Below, piece by piece: positions 1-6,157 of a stretch of DNA of 8,705 nt; the first letter of the stretch is position 1; every line of letters starts with the position of its first letter. The stretch is taken from positions 1 through 8,705 of the forward strand of contig CAAEEC010000418.1 in the NCBI GenBank assembly GCA_900754755.1. The letters are read 5' to 3'. The notes below the pieces were generated by a model. It was not told where the DNA came from. It ran no database searches and saw only the letters and a list, made by a program, of their open reading frames with translations. The translations under genes and the position numbers were made by a program. The DNA is from Clostridia bacterium (GTDB lineage: Bacteria > Bacillota > Clostridia > Christensenellales > Aristaeellaceae).

Positions 1-46
1 GACAGCTCCCCTAGAACCAGGGGAGCCTTTGGGAAGTGGCGCCACC
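1..46. repeat. Intergenic hairpin repeat, first unit at the left edge
   Basis: The sequence shows an 8-bp perfect stem, GCTCCCCT at 5-12 with AGGGGAGC at 19-26 around a 6-base loop. A 10-bp perfect palindrome GTGGCGCCAC follows at 36-45. The purine-rich linker (GGGAAGTGGC) resembles the GGGAGGTGGC that opens the units at 86 and 121, so this is probably a diverged or differently built member of the same family. There is no T tract on either side, so it is not a convincing terminator. It may be cut by the window edge. Assignment to a gut-Clostridia intergenic repeat family is from memory and not proven here. Confidence 0.5.
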
Positions 47-70
47 GTATGAAGCAGCACTGCCCAAAAG

Positions 71-156
71 CCTCCCTTGTGCAAAGGGAGGTGGCACGGC
101 GCAGCCGTGACGGAGGGATTGGGAGGTGGCACGGCGCAAGCCGTGACGGAAGAATT
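71..156. repeat. Hairpin plus two tandem copies of a ~35-nt repeat
   Basis: A stem CCTCCCTT (71-78) / AAGGGAGG (84-91) is followed by two head-to-tail copies of a unit, 86-120 (35 nt) and 121-156 (36 nt). They differ only by one extra A in the loop and two changes near the end (GGAGGGATT versus GGAAGAATT). Each copy holds its own stem CACGGC/GCCGTG: 95-100 with 104-109, and 130-135 with 140-145, the second capped by a GCAA tetraloop. This is a small non-coding repeat array downstream of the cob operon terminator. The short reading frame at 49-258 across it has no recognisable protein and no support. Confidence 0.65.
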
Positions 157-186
157 ACCCAGCCAACCGGCAGAAATCCCCGCGAC

Positions 187-230
187 AAAAGGCACCCAAA
201 TTGCTGGCGAACCCGCAATTTGGATGCCTT
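187..230 (-). terminator. Rho-independent terminator of the cob operon
   Basis: Read on the minus strand, GGCATCCAAATTGC (228-215) pairs with GCAATTTGGGTGCC (204-191) to form a 14-bp stem, including one U-G wobble, around a 10-base loop. The stem is followed by TTTTG (190-186). It begins 5 bases after the stop codon of the phosphatase gene, the last gene of the operon. The flanking AAGG/CCTT may extend the stem slightly. The A run on the 5' side is too short to make it a good bidirectional terminator. Confidence 0.85.
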
Positions 231-233
231 GAT

Positions 234-794
234 TCATCTGCCGGTCAATTTGCGATAGCGCCCCTCGGGGAGATCGAGCGCATAGCCCTGCCCATTTCCC
301 ACCTGAAAATCGTAATACGTTCCCGGAGGCCGGGCGTACTTTTCCAAAATGGCCATGATCGTGCCCCCATGCACCACGAACGCGGCGGACGAAACGCCCG
401 CGCGCGCGACGCATGCCGCAAACGCGCGCACGCAGCGGCGCGAGAACTCCGCCTTGCTCTCGCCGCCGGGGAAGGGCGCTTCCCCGCCGGAGTCCAGCCA
501 CGCCTGGTAATCCGCCCGGCCGTTCAAATCGGCATAGGAAAGCCCCTCGAACGCGCCGAAATCGCACTCGCGGAAATCCTCCACAATCTCCATCTCCATG
601 GCGGGATAGAGAAGGCGCGCGGTTTCCCGGCAGCGGCGCAGGGGGCTGGCGAACACCCGCTCCACCGCGGGATAGCGTCCCTCGCGCAGCTGCGCAATGC
701 CCTCGGGGCACAGCGGTTCATCCGTGCGGCAGCCAATGTAGCGCCCCGCCAGATTGCCCGCGGTTTTGCCATGCCGGATCAGCACGCATTTCAT
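234..794 (-). CDS. cobC: CobC-type alpha-ribazole-5'-phosphate phosphatase (histidine phosphatase family)
   Basis: This 186-residue cytoplasmic protein belongs to the histidine phosphatase (phosphoglycerate mutase-like) superfamily. Seen in the sequence: LIRHGKT at residues 5-11 with the phosphate-accepting His8; the second-half arginine motif SPLRRCRETA at 50-59; RECDFGAFEGL at 75-85, which carries the probable acid Glu; PGGES at 109-113; and VVHGG at 140-144 with the second catalytic His142. It is the last gene of a cob operon, so the likely role is removing the 5'-phosphate of alpha-ribazole phosphate or of adenosylcobalamin 5'-phosphate. A longer frame opens at 818, but those eight residues precede the core; ATG at 794 starts directly at the first beta-strand. 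It overlaps the stop of the preceding gene as ATGA, indicating translational coupling. The substrate comes from context; a generic phosphatase is the alternative. Confidence 0.85.
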   Translation of the reverse strand: MKCVLIRHGKTAGNLAGRYIGCRTDEPLCPEGIAQLREGRYPAVERVFASPLRRCRETARLLYPAMEMEIVEDFRECDFGAFEGLSYADLNGRADYQAWLDSGGEAPFPGGESKAEFSRRCVRAFAACVARAGVSSAAFVVHGGTIMAILEKYARPPGTYYDFQVGNGQGYALDLPEGRYRKLTGR

Positions 795-1117
795 TTGAGC
801 CGCACCCCGATGCCGCACACCGCGCGCGTCACGCTTTCGCTATTTTGCGCAATGGCGCACAGCGCGCGCCCCACGCCCTCGCGATACGCGCGCTCCCCCG
901 GGTCAATGGGCACGATGCCCGCGCCCACCTCGTTCGCCACGATCACGGCGTCCGCGTGCGAGGCGCAGATCCCCCGGGCAAACGCGCCCGGTTCCTCGCC
1001 GCGCGCCATGGCCGCGCGCACGGTTTCATGGAAATCCGGCCAGATCTCCGCGCCCGGATTCTCCCGCCGCGCCAGTTCTTCCTGCCCCTGGAACGCGCCG
1101 CCCACATAGAGCTTCAT
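791..1117 (-). CDS. Short CobU-like protein (degenerate cobinamide kinase paralog)
   Basis: This 108-residue protein is far shorter than typical CobU (about 180). Its C-terminal half is clearly CobU-like: VIVANEVGAGIVP at about 58-70, then an R-rich helix (GERAYREGVGRA) and a final GIGVRLK, very close to the GIGVKIK end of Salmonella CobU. The N-terminus keeps the GGA of the nucleotide loop, but GGAFQGQEE at 6-14 lacks the Walker A lysine and Ser/Thr. The middle of CobU, with the guanylylated His and RHxxxR block, is missing. ATG at 1117 has a GGGGGAAG site upstream and overlaps the cobS stop as ATGA; its own stop overlaps cobC. A much longer frame (to 1780) is a shadow of cobS. It may be a non-catalytic partner of the full-length CobU, a remodelled enzyme, or a decaying paralog; an intact frame with good coupling argues against decay. 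Confidence 0.75.
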   Translation of the reverse strand: MKLYVGGAFQGQEELARRENPGAEIWPDFHETVRAAMARGEEPGAFARGICASHADAVIVANEVGAGIVPIDPGERAYREGVGRALCAIAQNSESVTRAVCGIGVRLK

Positions 1118-1878
1118 AGCAATCTTCCCCCGATCAGCACAGTCACGGCCAGCGTGACCAGTTCCGAAATTTGCAAAAACCAGCCGGCGATATCGCCCGT
1201 GGTGCCGCCAAAATACTTGCGGCTGAAAAAGAAATAATACGCCACGCACAGTCCCGCCGCGGCCAGCGCCAGCGCGCCGGACAGCGGCTGCGCGCAGAGA
1301 AAGGCCGCGGCGCACAGCGCGAGATAGGCGCAACACGCGCCCGTGACGGCCTTTTCCTTTGCCGTGCGGGCAAAACCCGCCAGCATGCCGCCCTTGCGCG
1401 CCTTGGGAAACCACACCAGCGCCAGCGCGCTGAGCGCGCGGGAAAGCACAAAGCAAGCGGCGATGGCCAGCCCCTGACCGGCGCGCGCCTCGCTCAAAAT
1501 CCCCGCCATCACCAACAGATACGCGCCGCAGCCCATCACCGCGAACGCGCCGGTGTGCACGTCCTTGAGGATCTCCAGCCGCTTTTCCCGCGGTTGCCAG
1601 GAGGCCATGGCGTCCAGCGTGTCCATAAAACCGTCCATGTGAATGCCGCCGCTCACCAGCAGCGGAAGGGCCGCGCCGAGCGCGCCGCGCGCAAACGCGC
1701 CCAGCGCCCACAAATCGCACAGCCACATCCATAGCCACAGAACCAATCCCACCGCCAGCCCGACGAGCGGGAAGAAGCACATGCTATAGCGCTGGTTTTC
1801 TTCCGACCAGTCCACGCGCGGCATGGGAATGCGCGAATACGTGGAAAACGCGATGGCAATCGCGCGCATCAGGCGCAT
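1114..1878 (-). CDS. cobS: Adenosylcobinamide-GDP ribazoletransferase (cobalamin synthase)
   Basis: CobS joins adenosylcobinamide-GDP to alpha-ribazole or its 5'-phosphate, the last joining step in the nucleotide loop of cobalamin, in the cytoplasmic membrane. The 254-residue length is normal for the family. Family signatures visible: GGIHMDGFMDTLDA at 77-90 (Asp-rich, metal/substrate site), DVHTGAFAVMG at 106-116, and GTTGDIAGWFLQISEL at 225-240. Hydrophobic stretches near 35-55, 62-76, 115-130, 137-157, 183-217 and 236-250 fit a polytopic membrane protein. The start at 1878 is chosen because AAAGGGGG sits 7 bases upstream. Met4 (ATG at 1869, forming TGATG with the cobU stop) is a possible alternative. 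The frame overlaps cobU by 10 bases and the next gene by 4. Confidence 0.95.
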   Translation of the reverse strand: MRLMRAIAIAFSTYSRIPMPRVDWSEENQRYSMCFFPLVGLAVGLVLWLWMWLCDLWALGAFARGALGAALPLLVSGGIHMDGFMDTLDAMASWQPREKRLEILKDVHTGAFAVMGCGAYLLVMAGILSEARAGQGLAIAACFVLSRALSALALVWFPKARKGGMLAGFARTAKEKAVTGACCAYLALCAAAFLCAQPLSGALALAAAGLCVAYYFFFSRKYFGGTTGDIAGWFLQISELVTLAVTVLIGGRLL

Positions 1879-2387
1879 GGCAAAGCCCCCTTTATGGCCA
1901 CGGGCAGGGAAAACACCAGTTCCGTCACGCTATCGGCCCGCGCGGCGATCCACGCGTTGAGTTCCGCCAGGCGGCGCATGTATTCCATCGTCAGCGCGTC
2001 ATAGCGCACGCCATCGGAGAACACGTCGTTGGTCACGATCAGCAGGTGCGCGCAGGTCTCCATCCAGCTTTCCAGCGCGGGCCGGATGCGGCCGGCGTCC
2101 CCGCCAGGCTCGAACATCTCGTTGGCCAGGATGTTGGGCACATCCTCCAGCAACACCACCGAACCGGGCGCGACCCGCGCCGAGGCCAGATCCAGCGGGC
2201 ATTCGATGGTGGCATAGCCCGCCCCCGCCCGCTGCGCCCGGTGCCGCCGCACGCGGTTTTCCGCCTCCGCGTCACACACCCGCATGGTGGCGATATAGCA
2301 GCGCGCCGTTCCCATGAGCCGCGCGCCCAGTTGCTCGGCGTACACGCTCTTGCCGCAGCCGCTCCCGCCCGTGATGAGCGCGATCAT
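1869..2387 (-). CDS. cobU: Adenosylcobinamide kinase / adenosylcobinamide-phosphate guanylyltransferase
   Basis: CobU phosphorylates adenosylcobinamide and then transfers GMP to it, giving adenosylcobinamide-GDP for CobS. The protein is 172 residues, near the usual ~180. Seen: an intact P-loop GGSGCGKS at 7-14; YIATM at 31-35; the NRVRRHRAQR block at 44-53, whose His49 lines up with the guanylylated His46 of Salmonella CobU; and a LLEDVPNILANEMF segment at 79-92. The C-terminal block is unusual: where the family has TNEVGxGIVP, this protein has TNDVFSDGVRYD at 119-130, so Glu is Asp and the glycine-rich part is lost. The start at 2387 has AGGAGGG six bases upstream and overlaps the cobT stop as ATGA. 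A second, shorter CobU-like gene two places downstream keeps the block this one has lost. Confidence 0.9.
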   Translation of the reverse strand: MIALITGGSGCGKSVYAEQLGARLMGTARCYIATMRVCDAEAENRVRRHRAQRAGAGYATIECPLDLASARVAPGSVVLLEDVPNILANEMFEPGGDAGRIRPALESWMETCAHLLIVTNDVFSDGVRYDALTMEYMRRLAELNAWIAARADSVTELVFSLPVAIKGALPCA

Positions 2388-3748
2388 GGTTTGCCCTCCT
2401 GCGGCTCATAGGCCTCCATGCCCAGGTTGCCAAAGGTGTGCTCGCCCGCGTACACGCGCAGCGCCATGTCGAGCAGCGGAAACACCATCACCGCGCCGGT
2501 GCCCTCGCCCAGCGCCATATCCGCGTGAATGGGCGGCTGCAAGTCCAGCGCTTCCAGCAGCGCGCGCGCCATGGGCTCGCGGCTGGCGTGGGACGGCAGC
2601 ATAAAATCGCGCGCGGCCGGGCAAATGCGCGCCGCCAGCAGCGCCGCCGCCGCGGAAATCGCCCCGTCGATCACGATGGGCACGCCCTGTTCCATGCCGC
2701 CCAAAAACGCGCCCGCCATGCCGGCGATTTCATAGCCGCCCACCTTAGAAAGCACGTCCATGGGATCGCTGGCGTCGGGCCGGTTGCCCTCCAGCGCGCG
2801 CTCGATGGCGGAAATCTTGCGCAAAAGGCCCGCGTCCGACAGGCCCGCGCCGCGCCCGGGCAATTCGCGGGGCGCGCGGCCCAGCAGCGCGCAGGAAACC
2901 GCCGTGGCCGCCGTGGTGTTGCCAATGCCCATCTCGCCGGTGGCGATCATCCTGTAGCCGCGTTCTTTCATCCTTGCCACCAAATCCGCGCCGCTCTCCA
3001 CGGCGCGTTCGGCCGCCTCGCGCGGCATGGCGGGGCCGCGCGTGAAATTCGCCGTGCCCTTCGCCTGTTTCAAAACGATCATGTCCGGGTGCGCCACGTC
3101 CCGCGCCATGCCCATGTCCACGGCGAACGCCTTTGCGCCCGCCGCCGCGGCCATCAGGTTGACGTTGGCCGCGCCCTCGGCCACGGACTGCGCCACCAGC
3201 GCCGTCACCTCGCTGCCGGATTGCGACACGCCTTCCTCCACCACGCCGTGATCCGCGCAAAACACCAGCGCGCACCGGGGCGCTACGCGCACATCCGGCG
3301 TGCCCTGCATGCCCGCGATGCGCACGACCCATGCTTCCCACAAGCCGAGCGAATTCAGCGGCTTGGCCACCGCGTCCCACCGCGCCTGGGCCGCGGCCAT
3401 AGCCGCCCCATCCAGCGCGGCGGCTTTCCATTCGCGCATCGATTTTCCCTCCATCTTCCAATCGCCGTCCGGTATGGCGTCCATCCGGCGCACCACATCC
3501 GCAATCTCCGCATACCGTTCCAGCACTGCATCGTAATTTTCCCGCTTATGGGGAAACGCGCACCGCGAGCAGTCCTTCACGCCCGACGGCGTATAGCGAA
3601 ACGCGCCGCCGCAACGCCTGCCCAGCGCGTAAAGCGGGCAATAGCAAAACAGGCAACTAAAGTCCTCCGCGTCCGCCCCCTTGTGGCAGGGAAAATACTG
3701 ACACGCCCGGTTTTGAAAAAAATCGTACCCTTCCTGCCGATCGCTCAC
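2384..3748 (-). CDS. cobT: CobT with fused N-terminal Cys-rich small domain
   Basis: CobT makes alpha-ribazole 5'-phosphate from nicotinate mononucleotide and a benzimidazole base, activating the lower ligand of cobalamin. The CobT part (about residues 103-445) shows KPLNSLG (129-135), CADHGV (164-169), GEMGIGNTT (271-279), DVLSKVGG (331-338), SHASREP (386-392) and LGEGTGA (413-419), where Glu415 matches catalytic Glu317 of Salmonella CobT. In front lies a roughly 75-residue domain with eight cysteines (16, 21, 32, 35, 37, 46, 60, 63) plus His22 and His67, in the pattern CQYFPCHKG..FSCLFCYCPLY..CGG..DCSRCAFPHK. This matches the 'cysteine-rich small domain' family (zf-like), whose role is unknown to me but suggests metal binding. 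The start is GTG at 3748, with GGAGG seven bases upstream; the frame stays open to 3862, but that extension overlaps the promoter. First gene of the cob operon, 454 residues. Confidence 0.93.
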   Translation of the reverse strand: MSDRQEGYDFFQNRACQYFPCHKGADAEDFSCLFCYCPLYALGRRCGGAFRYTPSGVKDCSRCAFPHKRENYDAVLERYAEIADVVRRMDAIPDGDWKMEGKSMREWKAAALDGAAMAAAQARWDAVAKPLNSLGLWEAWVVRIAGMQGTPDVRVAPRCALVFCADHGVVEEGVSQSGSEVTALVAQSVAEGAANVNLMAAAAGAKAFAVDMGMARDVAHPDMIVLKQAKGTANFTRGPAMPREAAERAVESGADLVARMKERGYRMIATGEMGIGNTTAATAVSCALLGRAPRELPGRGAGLSDAGLLRKISAIERALEGNRPDASDPMDVLSKVGGYEIAGMAGAFLGGMEQGVPIVIDGAISAAAALLAARICPAARDFMLPSHASREPMARALLEALDLQPPIHADMALGEGTGAVMVFPLLDMALRVYAGEHTFGNLGMEAYEPQEGKP

Positions 3749-3827
3749 ATTCTTCCCTCCCGCCTTTGCAGGCAAATGCCCGCCTTTCCAAAAGAAGGCG
3801 GGCGCGCTGCGCGTTGACAAAGCCAAC
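3749..3827 (-). promoter_or_regulatory. Structured 5' leader of the cobT operon
   Basis: The leader of about 80 nt contains GCCCGCCTT (3803-3795) pairing perfectly with AAGGCGGGC (3786-3778) around an 8-base loop. A second copy of AAAGGCGGG (3767-3759) runs straight into the ribosome-binding site GGGAGGG (3761-3755). The same upstream arm could pair eight bases with this second copy and hide the ribosome-binding site. Just before it, GCCT-GCAA-AGGC can form a small hairpin with a GNRA loop. This could be a two-state leader controlling CobT translation. It is much shorter than a cobalamin riboswitch, and I see none of that aptamer's conserved core. Function is inference from pairing only. Confidence 0.45.
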
Positions 3828-3833
3828 GTCCTC

Positions 3834-3862
3834 AGTATAGCGCATTCGCGGCGGATTGTCAA
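3834..3862 (-). promoter_or_regulatory. Sigma-A promoter of the cob operon
   Basis: On the minus strand there is a perfect -35 box TTGACA (3862-3857), a 17-base spacer, and a near-perfect -10 box TATACT (3839-3834). Transcription would start near 3827, about 80 bases before the cobT GTG. The -35 box begins 15 bases after the stop of the GH31 gene at 3877. No terminator is visible between that stop and the promoter, so read-through from the GH31 genes into cob is also possible. Confidence 0.85.
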
Positions 3863-3876
3863 CCGGCATCACAAAT

Positions 3877-6123
3877 TCAGCGCACTTCCAGGCAAATTTC
3901 CTCGCCCGTTTCCTCCACCGGAATGGAAACAAACCCGCCTTCTATTCTGGCGCACCAGCCATCCTGGCGGAGCGAATATTCCGCCGCCTGGCCATTGACG
4001 CGAACCTCCCGCGCGTTGGGCCAGTTCAGCAAATTGATGCGGTGGGTTCGCCGCTGCGGCATGCCCGCATACTGGCCGCGCCGGGGCTGGAGGCGAATGG
4101 TCAACCCCGCGCCAGCGGGCGCGATCTCTATGCGCGTGATGGCGAAAGCGCCCTCCCGATAGCGATAGGTTTCCCCATCGTCCTCATACAGTTCATAGGC
4201 GCGCGCCTGGCGGCCCGGATACAGGTTCCATTCCACCTGCGCAAAGTCCATGCGGCTGACGCACTCCGCCGGTTGGTAGGTGGGAATAACCGCCCCTTCC
4301 CGCAGATAGAGCGGCCCGCCAACCGTGCTGGGATAGCTGGCGGGAACCGTCCGCCCGCCCTCCACGGTTTCGTTGGTCCAGGCGTTGATCCAGCGGCCCT
4401 GGGGCAGAACAAGGGTTTCGGCAAACGCCGCCGTGAGCATATCATCGCCAAACATGTATTGGCAGAGCAATTCATCCGCCTTTTCCAGGTGCGGAAATTC
4501 CATGGACATGGCGCGCATCAGCGGATAGCCCGTGGTGGCGGCGCGATGCGCCAGCGTGTAAATATACGGCAGCATGCGATAGCGCAGCACGGCGTAAAAG
4601 CGATACATTTCCTTGCGTTCCGGCGTTAGGAACCAGGGTTGCCGCCAATAGGCCCAATTGCACAGTTGGCTCCAGGGCTGGAAAAAGCCAAAGTGAATGC
4701 CGCCCGCGCTGAACACATCCATGTCGCAGCTGGTGTTCACGTGCCCGGAATAGCCATGGTTGAGCATGTGGGCCAGCGGCTTGGGGCCGCCGCCGGTGTC
4801 GCCCGCCCAGCTCGCGCAAAAGCGCTGAATGCCCGCGTAGCCGCTCGCCGAATAGATCATGCTGCGCCGCCCCGTGTAGTCGGCGTATCCCTGGCTCATC
4901 TGCTTGCCATAGATCAAGGGATACAGGTTGTGCATTTCCTCGTCGTCCATGCCGTTGCCCCATTTGCGATCCGGGTGATCCACAAGCTGGTTGGCGCCAT
5001 CCAGCTTGAAGCAGCGCGCGCCCTGATCGACAAATTTCTTTAGGTGCTCAAACCACGGCTCATCCACCTTGGTATAGGGATCCATGCTCAAAGGCTTTTT
5101 GTGGAAATTCGCGTCGTTTTCAAAATCGTCCGCATTGGGCTCCTCGCCCGCCGCTTCCGCCGGAACCGCGCGCCGCGCCTGGCGCTCCTCTTCAAAAGAG
5201 AGGTCATAATCGCAGCACAGCCACAGGCTCAGCTGGAATCCCAGTCGATCCAGCGCGCCAAAGAACGTTTGTTCTCCCTTGGGCGACCAATATGGGATAT
5301 AGAACCGATCCGGATTCCAGGCCTTGTCAACGCTAAAATCGTAGTGCTTGCTCATCCAGCCCGGCTCCAGGCCGCACACGTCGCACGGGATGCCCTCCCG
5401 ACGGAAATTCAGGCATTCCTGCATCATCTCCGCATCGTTGACCTTTTGGTTGCACACATAGGTCAGCCCATAGGCCCACCGGGGCAGCATGACCGGTTTG
5501 CCCAGCAGGTTCGTATATTCATTGAGGATTTCCTCAAAGCCATCCCCCACGAACAAATAGAAATCCAATCCGCCGCCCGACGCGCAGACGCGCAACTCCC
5601 CCTCGCGCGCAACGCCCACATCAAAGCGATGCCGCCACGTGGTGTTCAGATACAGGCCCCAACCCGCCGTGCTGGAAAGGAAGGGAATGGGAATGTACTT
5701 TTCCACGTTCTCCGTCCACATTTCCACGGCAAAGCCCGTTTTTTCCAGCCGCTCCCGGGTGACGTCGCCCAGGCCGTAGACGCGGGAACCCGCCGCCAGC
5801 GCAAAGCCCGCCTCAAAGCCCGAGCGCTTGCACACGGGCGGCTCCGAGCTTTGCAAAATGGTGTGTCCCGCGCCGTTTTGCAGCCAAATTGCGCCATCCA
5901 CTTTGGAAACCCGCAAGCTGGCGGCTTCCGTTTCCACGGTCAGGAACGCGTCCGCGTCGAGCACGTTGGCAACTGGCTCTGGCTGCGGCAAAATGAAGCC
6001 ATACCGGTTCATGCCCGGCTCGCTGGCCTCCACATCGGCGATGCGCACGCGGAAGGTGCGGCGGGAAACCGCCTCTACCCGCAGGCGCAAATCCCCCTTC
6101 AGGGCGCTTTCATATGCTATCAT
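3877..6123 (-). CDS. Glycoside hydrolase family 31 protein, second of a tandem pair
   Basis: This 748-residue retaining alpha-glycosidase of family GH31 probably acts in the cytoplasm, as there is no signal peptide. An N-terminal beta-sandwich (about 1-205) includes RVYGLGD (114-120). The (beta/alpha)8 core carries GLEPGWMSKHYDFSVDK (251-267), SLWLCCDYD (299-307), FKLDGANQL (372-380) with predicted nucleophile Asp375, and WAGDTGGG (439-446) with predicted acid/base Asp442. C-terminal beta domains contain LPQGRWINAWT (573-583) and YELYEDDGETYRY (643-655). The nucleophile motif departs from the classical W-x-D-M-N-E of alpha-glucosidases and the KTDFGE type of xylosidases, so specificity is open. 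A loop after the WLCCDYD strand (about 310-350) is acidic and variable relative to the paralog. ATG at 6123 is preferred over 6177 because AGAGGAG lies 9 bases upstream and the earlier residues overlap the preceding gene. It is 34 bases downstream of its paralog, in the same transcript. Confidence 0.9.
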   Translation of the reverse strand: MIAYESALKGDLRLRVEAVSRRTFRVRIADVEASEPGMNRYGFILPQPEPVANVLDADAFLTVETEAASLRVSKVDGAIWLQNGAGHTILQSSEPPVCKRSGFEAGFALAAGSRVYGLGDVTRERLEKTGFAVEMWTENVEKYIPIPFLSSTAGWGLYLNTTWRHRFDVGVAREGELRVCASGGGLDFYLFVGDGFEEILNEYTNLLGKPVMLPRWAYGLTYVCNQKVNDAEMMQECLNFRREGIPCDVCGLEPGWMSKHYDFSVDKAWNPDRFYIPYWSPKGEQTFFGALDRLGFQLSLWLCCDYDLSFEEERQARRAVPAEAAGEEPNADDFENDANFHKKPLSMDPYTKVDEPWFEHLKKFVDQGARCFKLDGANQLVDHPDRKWGNGMDDEEMHNLYPLIYGKQMSQGYADYTGRRSMIYSASGYAGIQRFCASWAGDTGGGPKPLAHMLNHGYSGHVNTSCDMDVFSAGGIHFGFFQPWSQLCNWAYWRQPWFLTPERKEMYRFYAVLRYRMLPYIYTLAHRAATTGYPLMRAMSMEFPHLEKADELLCQYMFGDDMLTAAFAETLVLPQGRWINAWTNETVEGGRTVPASYPSTVGGPLYLREGAVIPTYQPAECVSRMDFAQVEWNLYPGRQARAYELYEDDGETYRYREGAFAITRIEIAPAGAGLTIRLQPRRGQYAGMPQRRTHRINLLNWPNAREVRVNGQAAEYSLRQDGWCARIEGGFVSIPVEETGEEICLEVR

Positions 6124-6157
6124 GCAACCGCACTCCTCTTCTTTGGCTTGCGCATGC

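Noticed and set aside
71..156. CRISPR array
   Set aside because: Only two adjoining copies with no spacers between them and internal hairpins; no cas genes are present.
201..1237. Long plus-strand open frames opposite cobC and the CobU-like gene
   Set aside because: They are antisense shadows in GC-rich sequence, rich in Arg/Ala/Pro, with no recognisable domain, while the minus strand has clear family motifs and good ribosome-binding sites.
1118..1780. Upstream extension of the CobU-like frame to 329 residues
   Set aside because: The extra part is out-of-frame cobS sequence, Gly/Arg/Ala-rich; the ATG at 1117 has a ribosome-binding site and an ATGA overlap.
2438..3817. 459-residue plus-strand frame opposite cobT
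   Set aside because: It is His/Arg/Ala-rich, has no domain and lies fully antisense to a well-supported CobT.
3749..3862. ATG at 3862 as the start of CobT
   Set aside because: That ATG lies within the -35 box of the promoter, upstream of the likely transcription start; GTG at 3748 has an ideal GGAGG spacing.
3749..3862. Cobalamin riboswitch ahead of cobT
   Set aside because: Only about 80 nt of leader is available, against roughly 200 for that aptamer, and the conserved B12-box type core is not seen.
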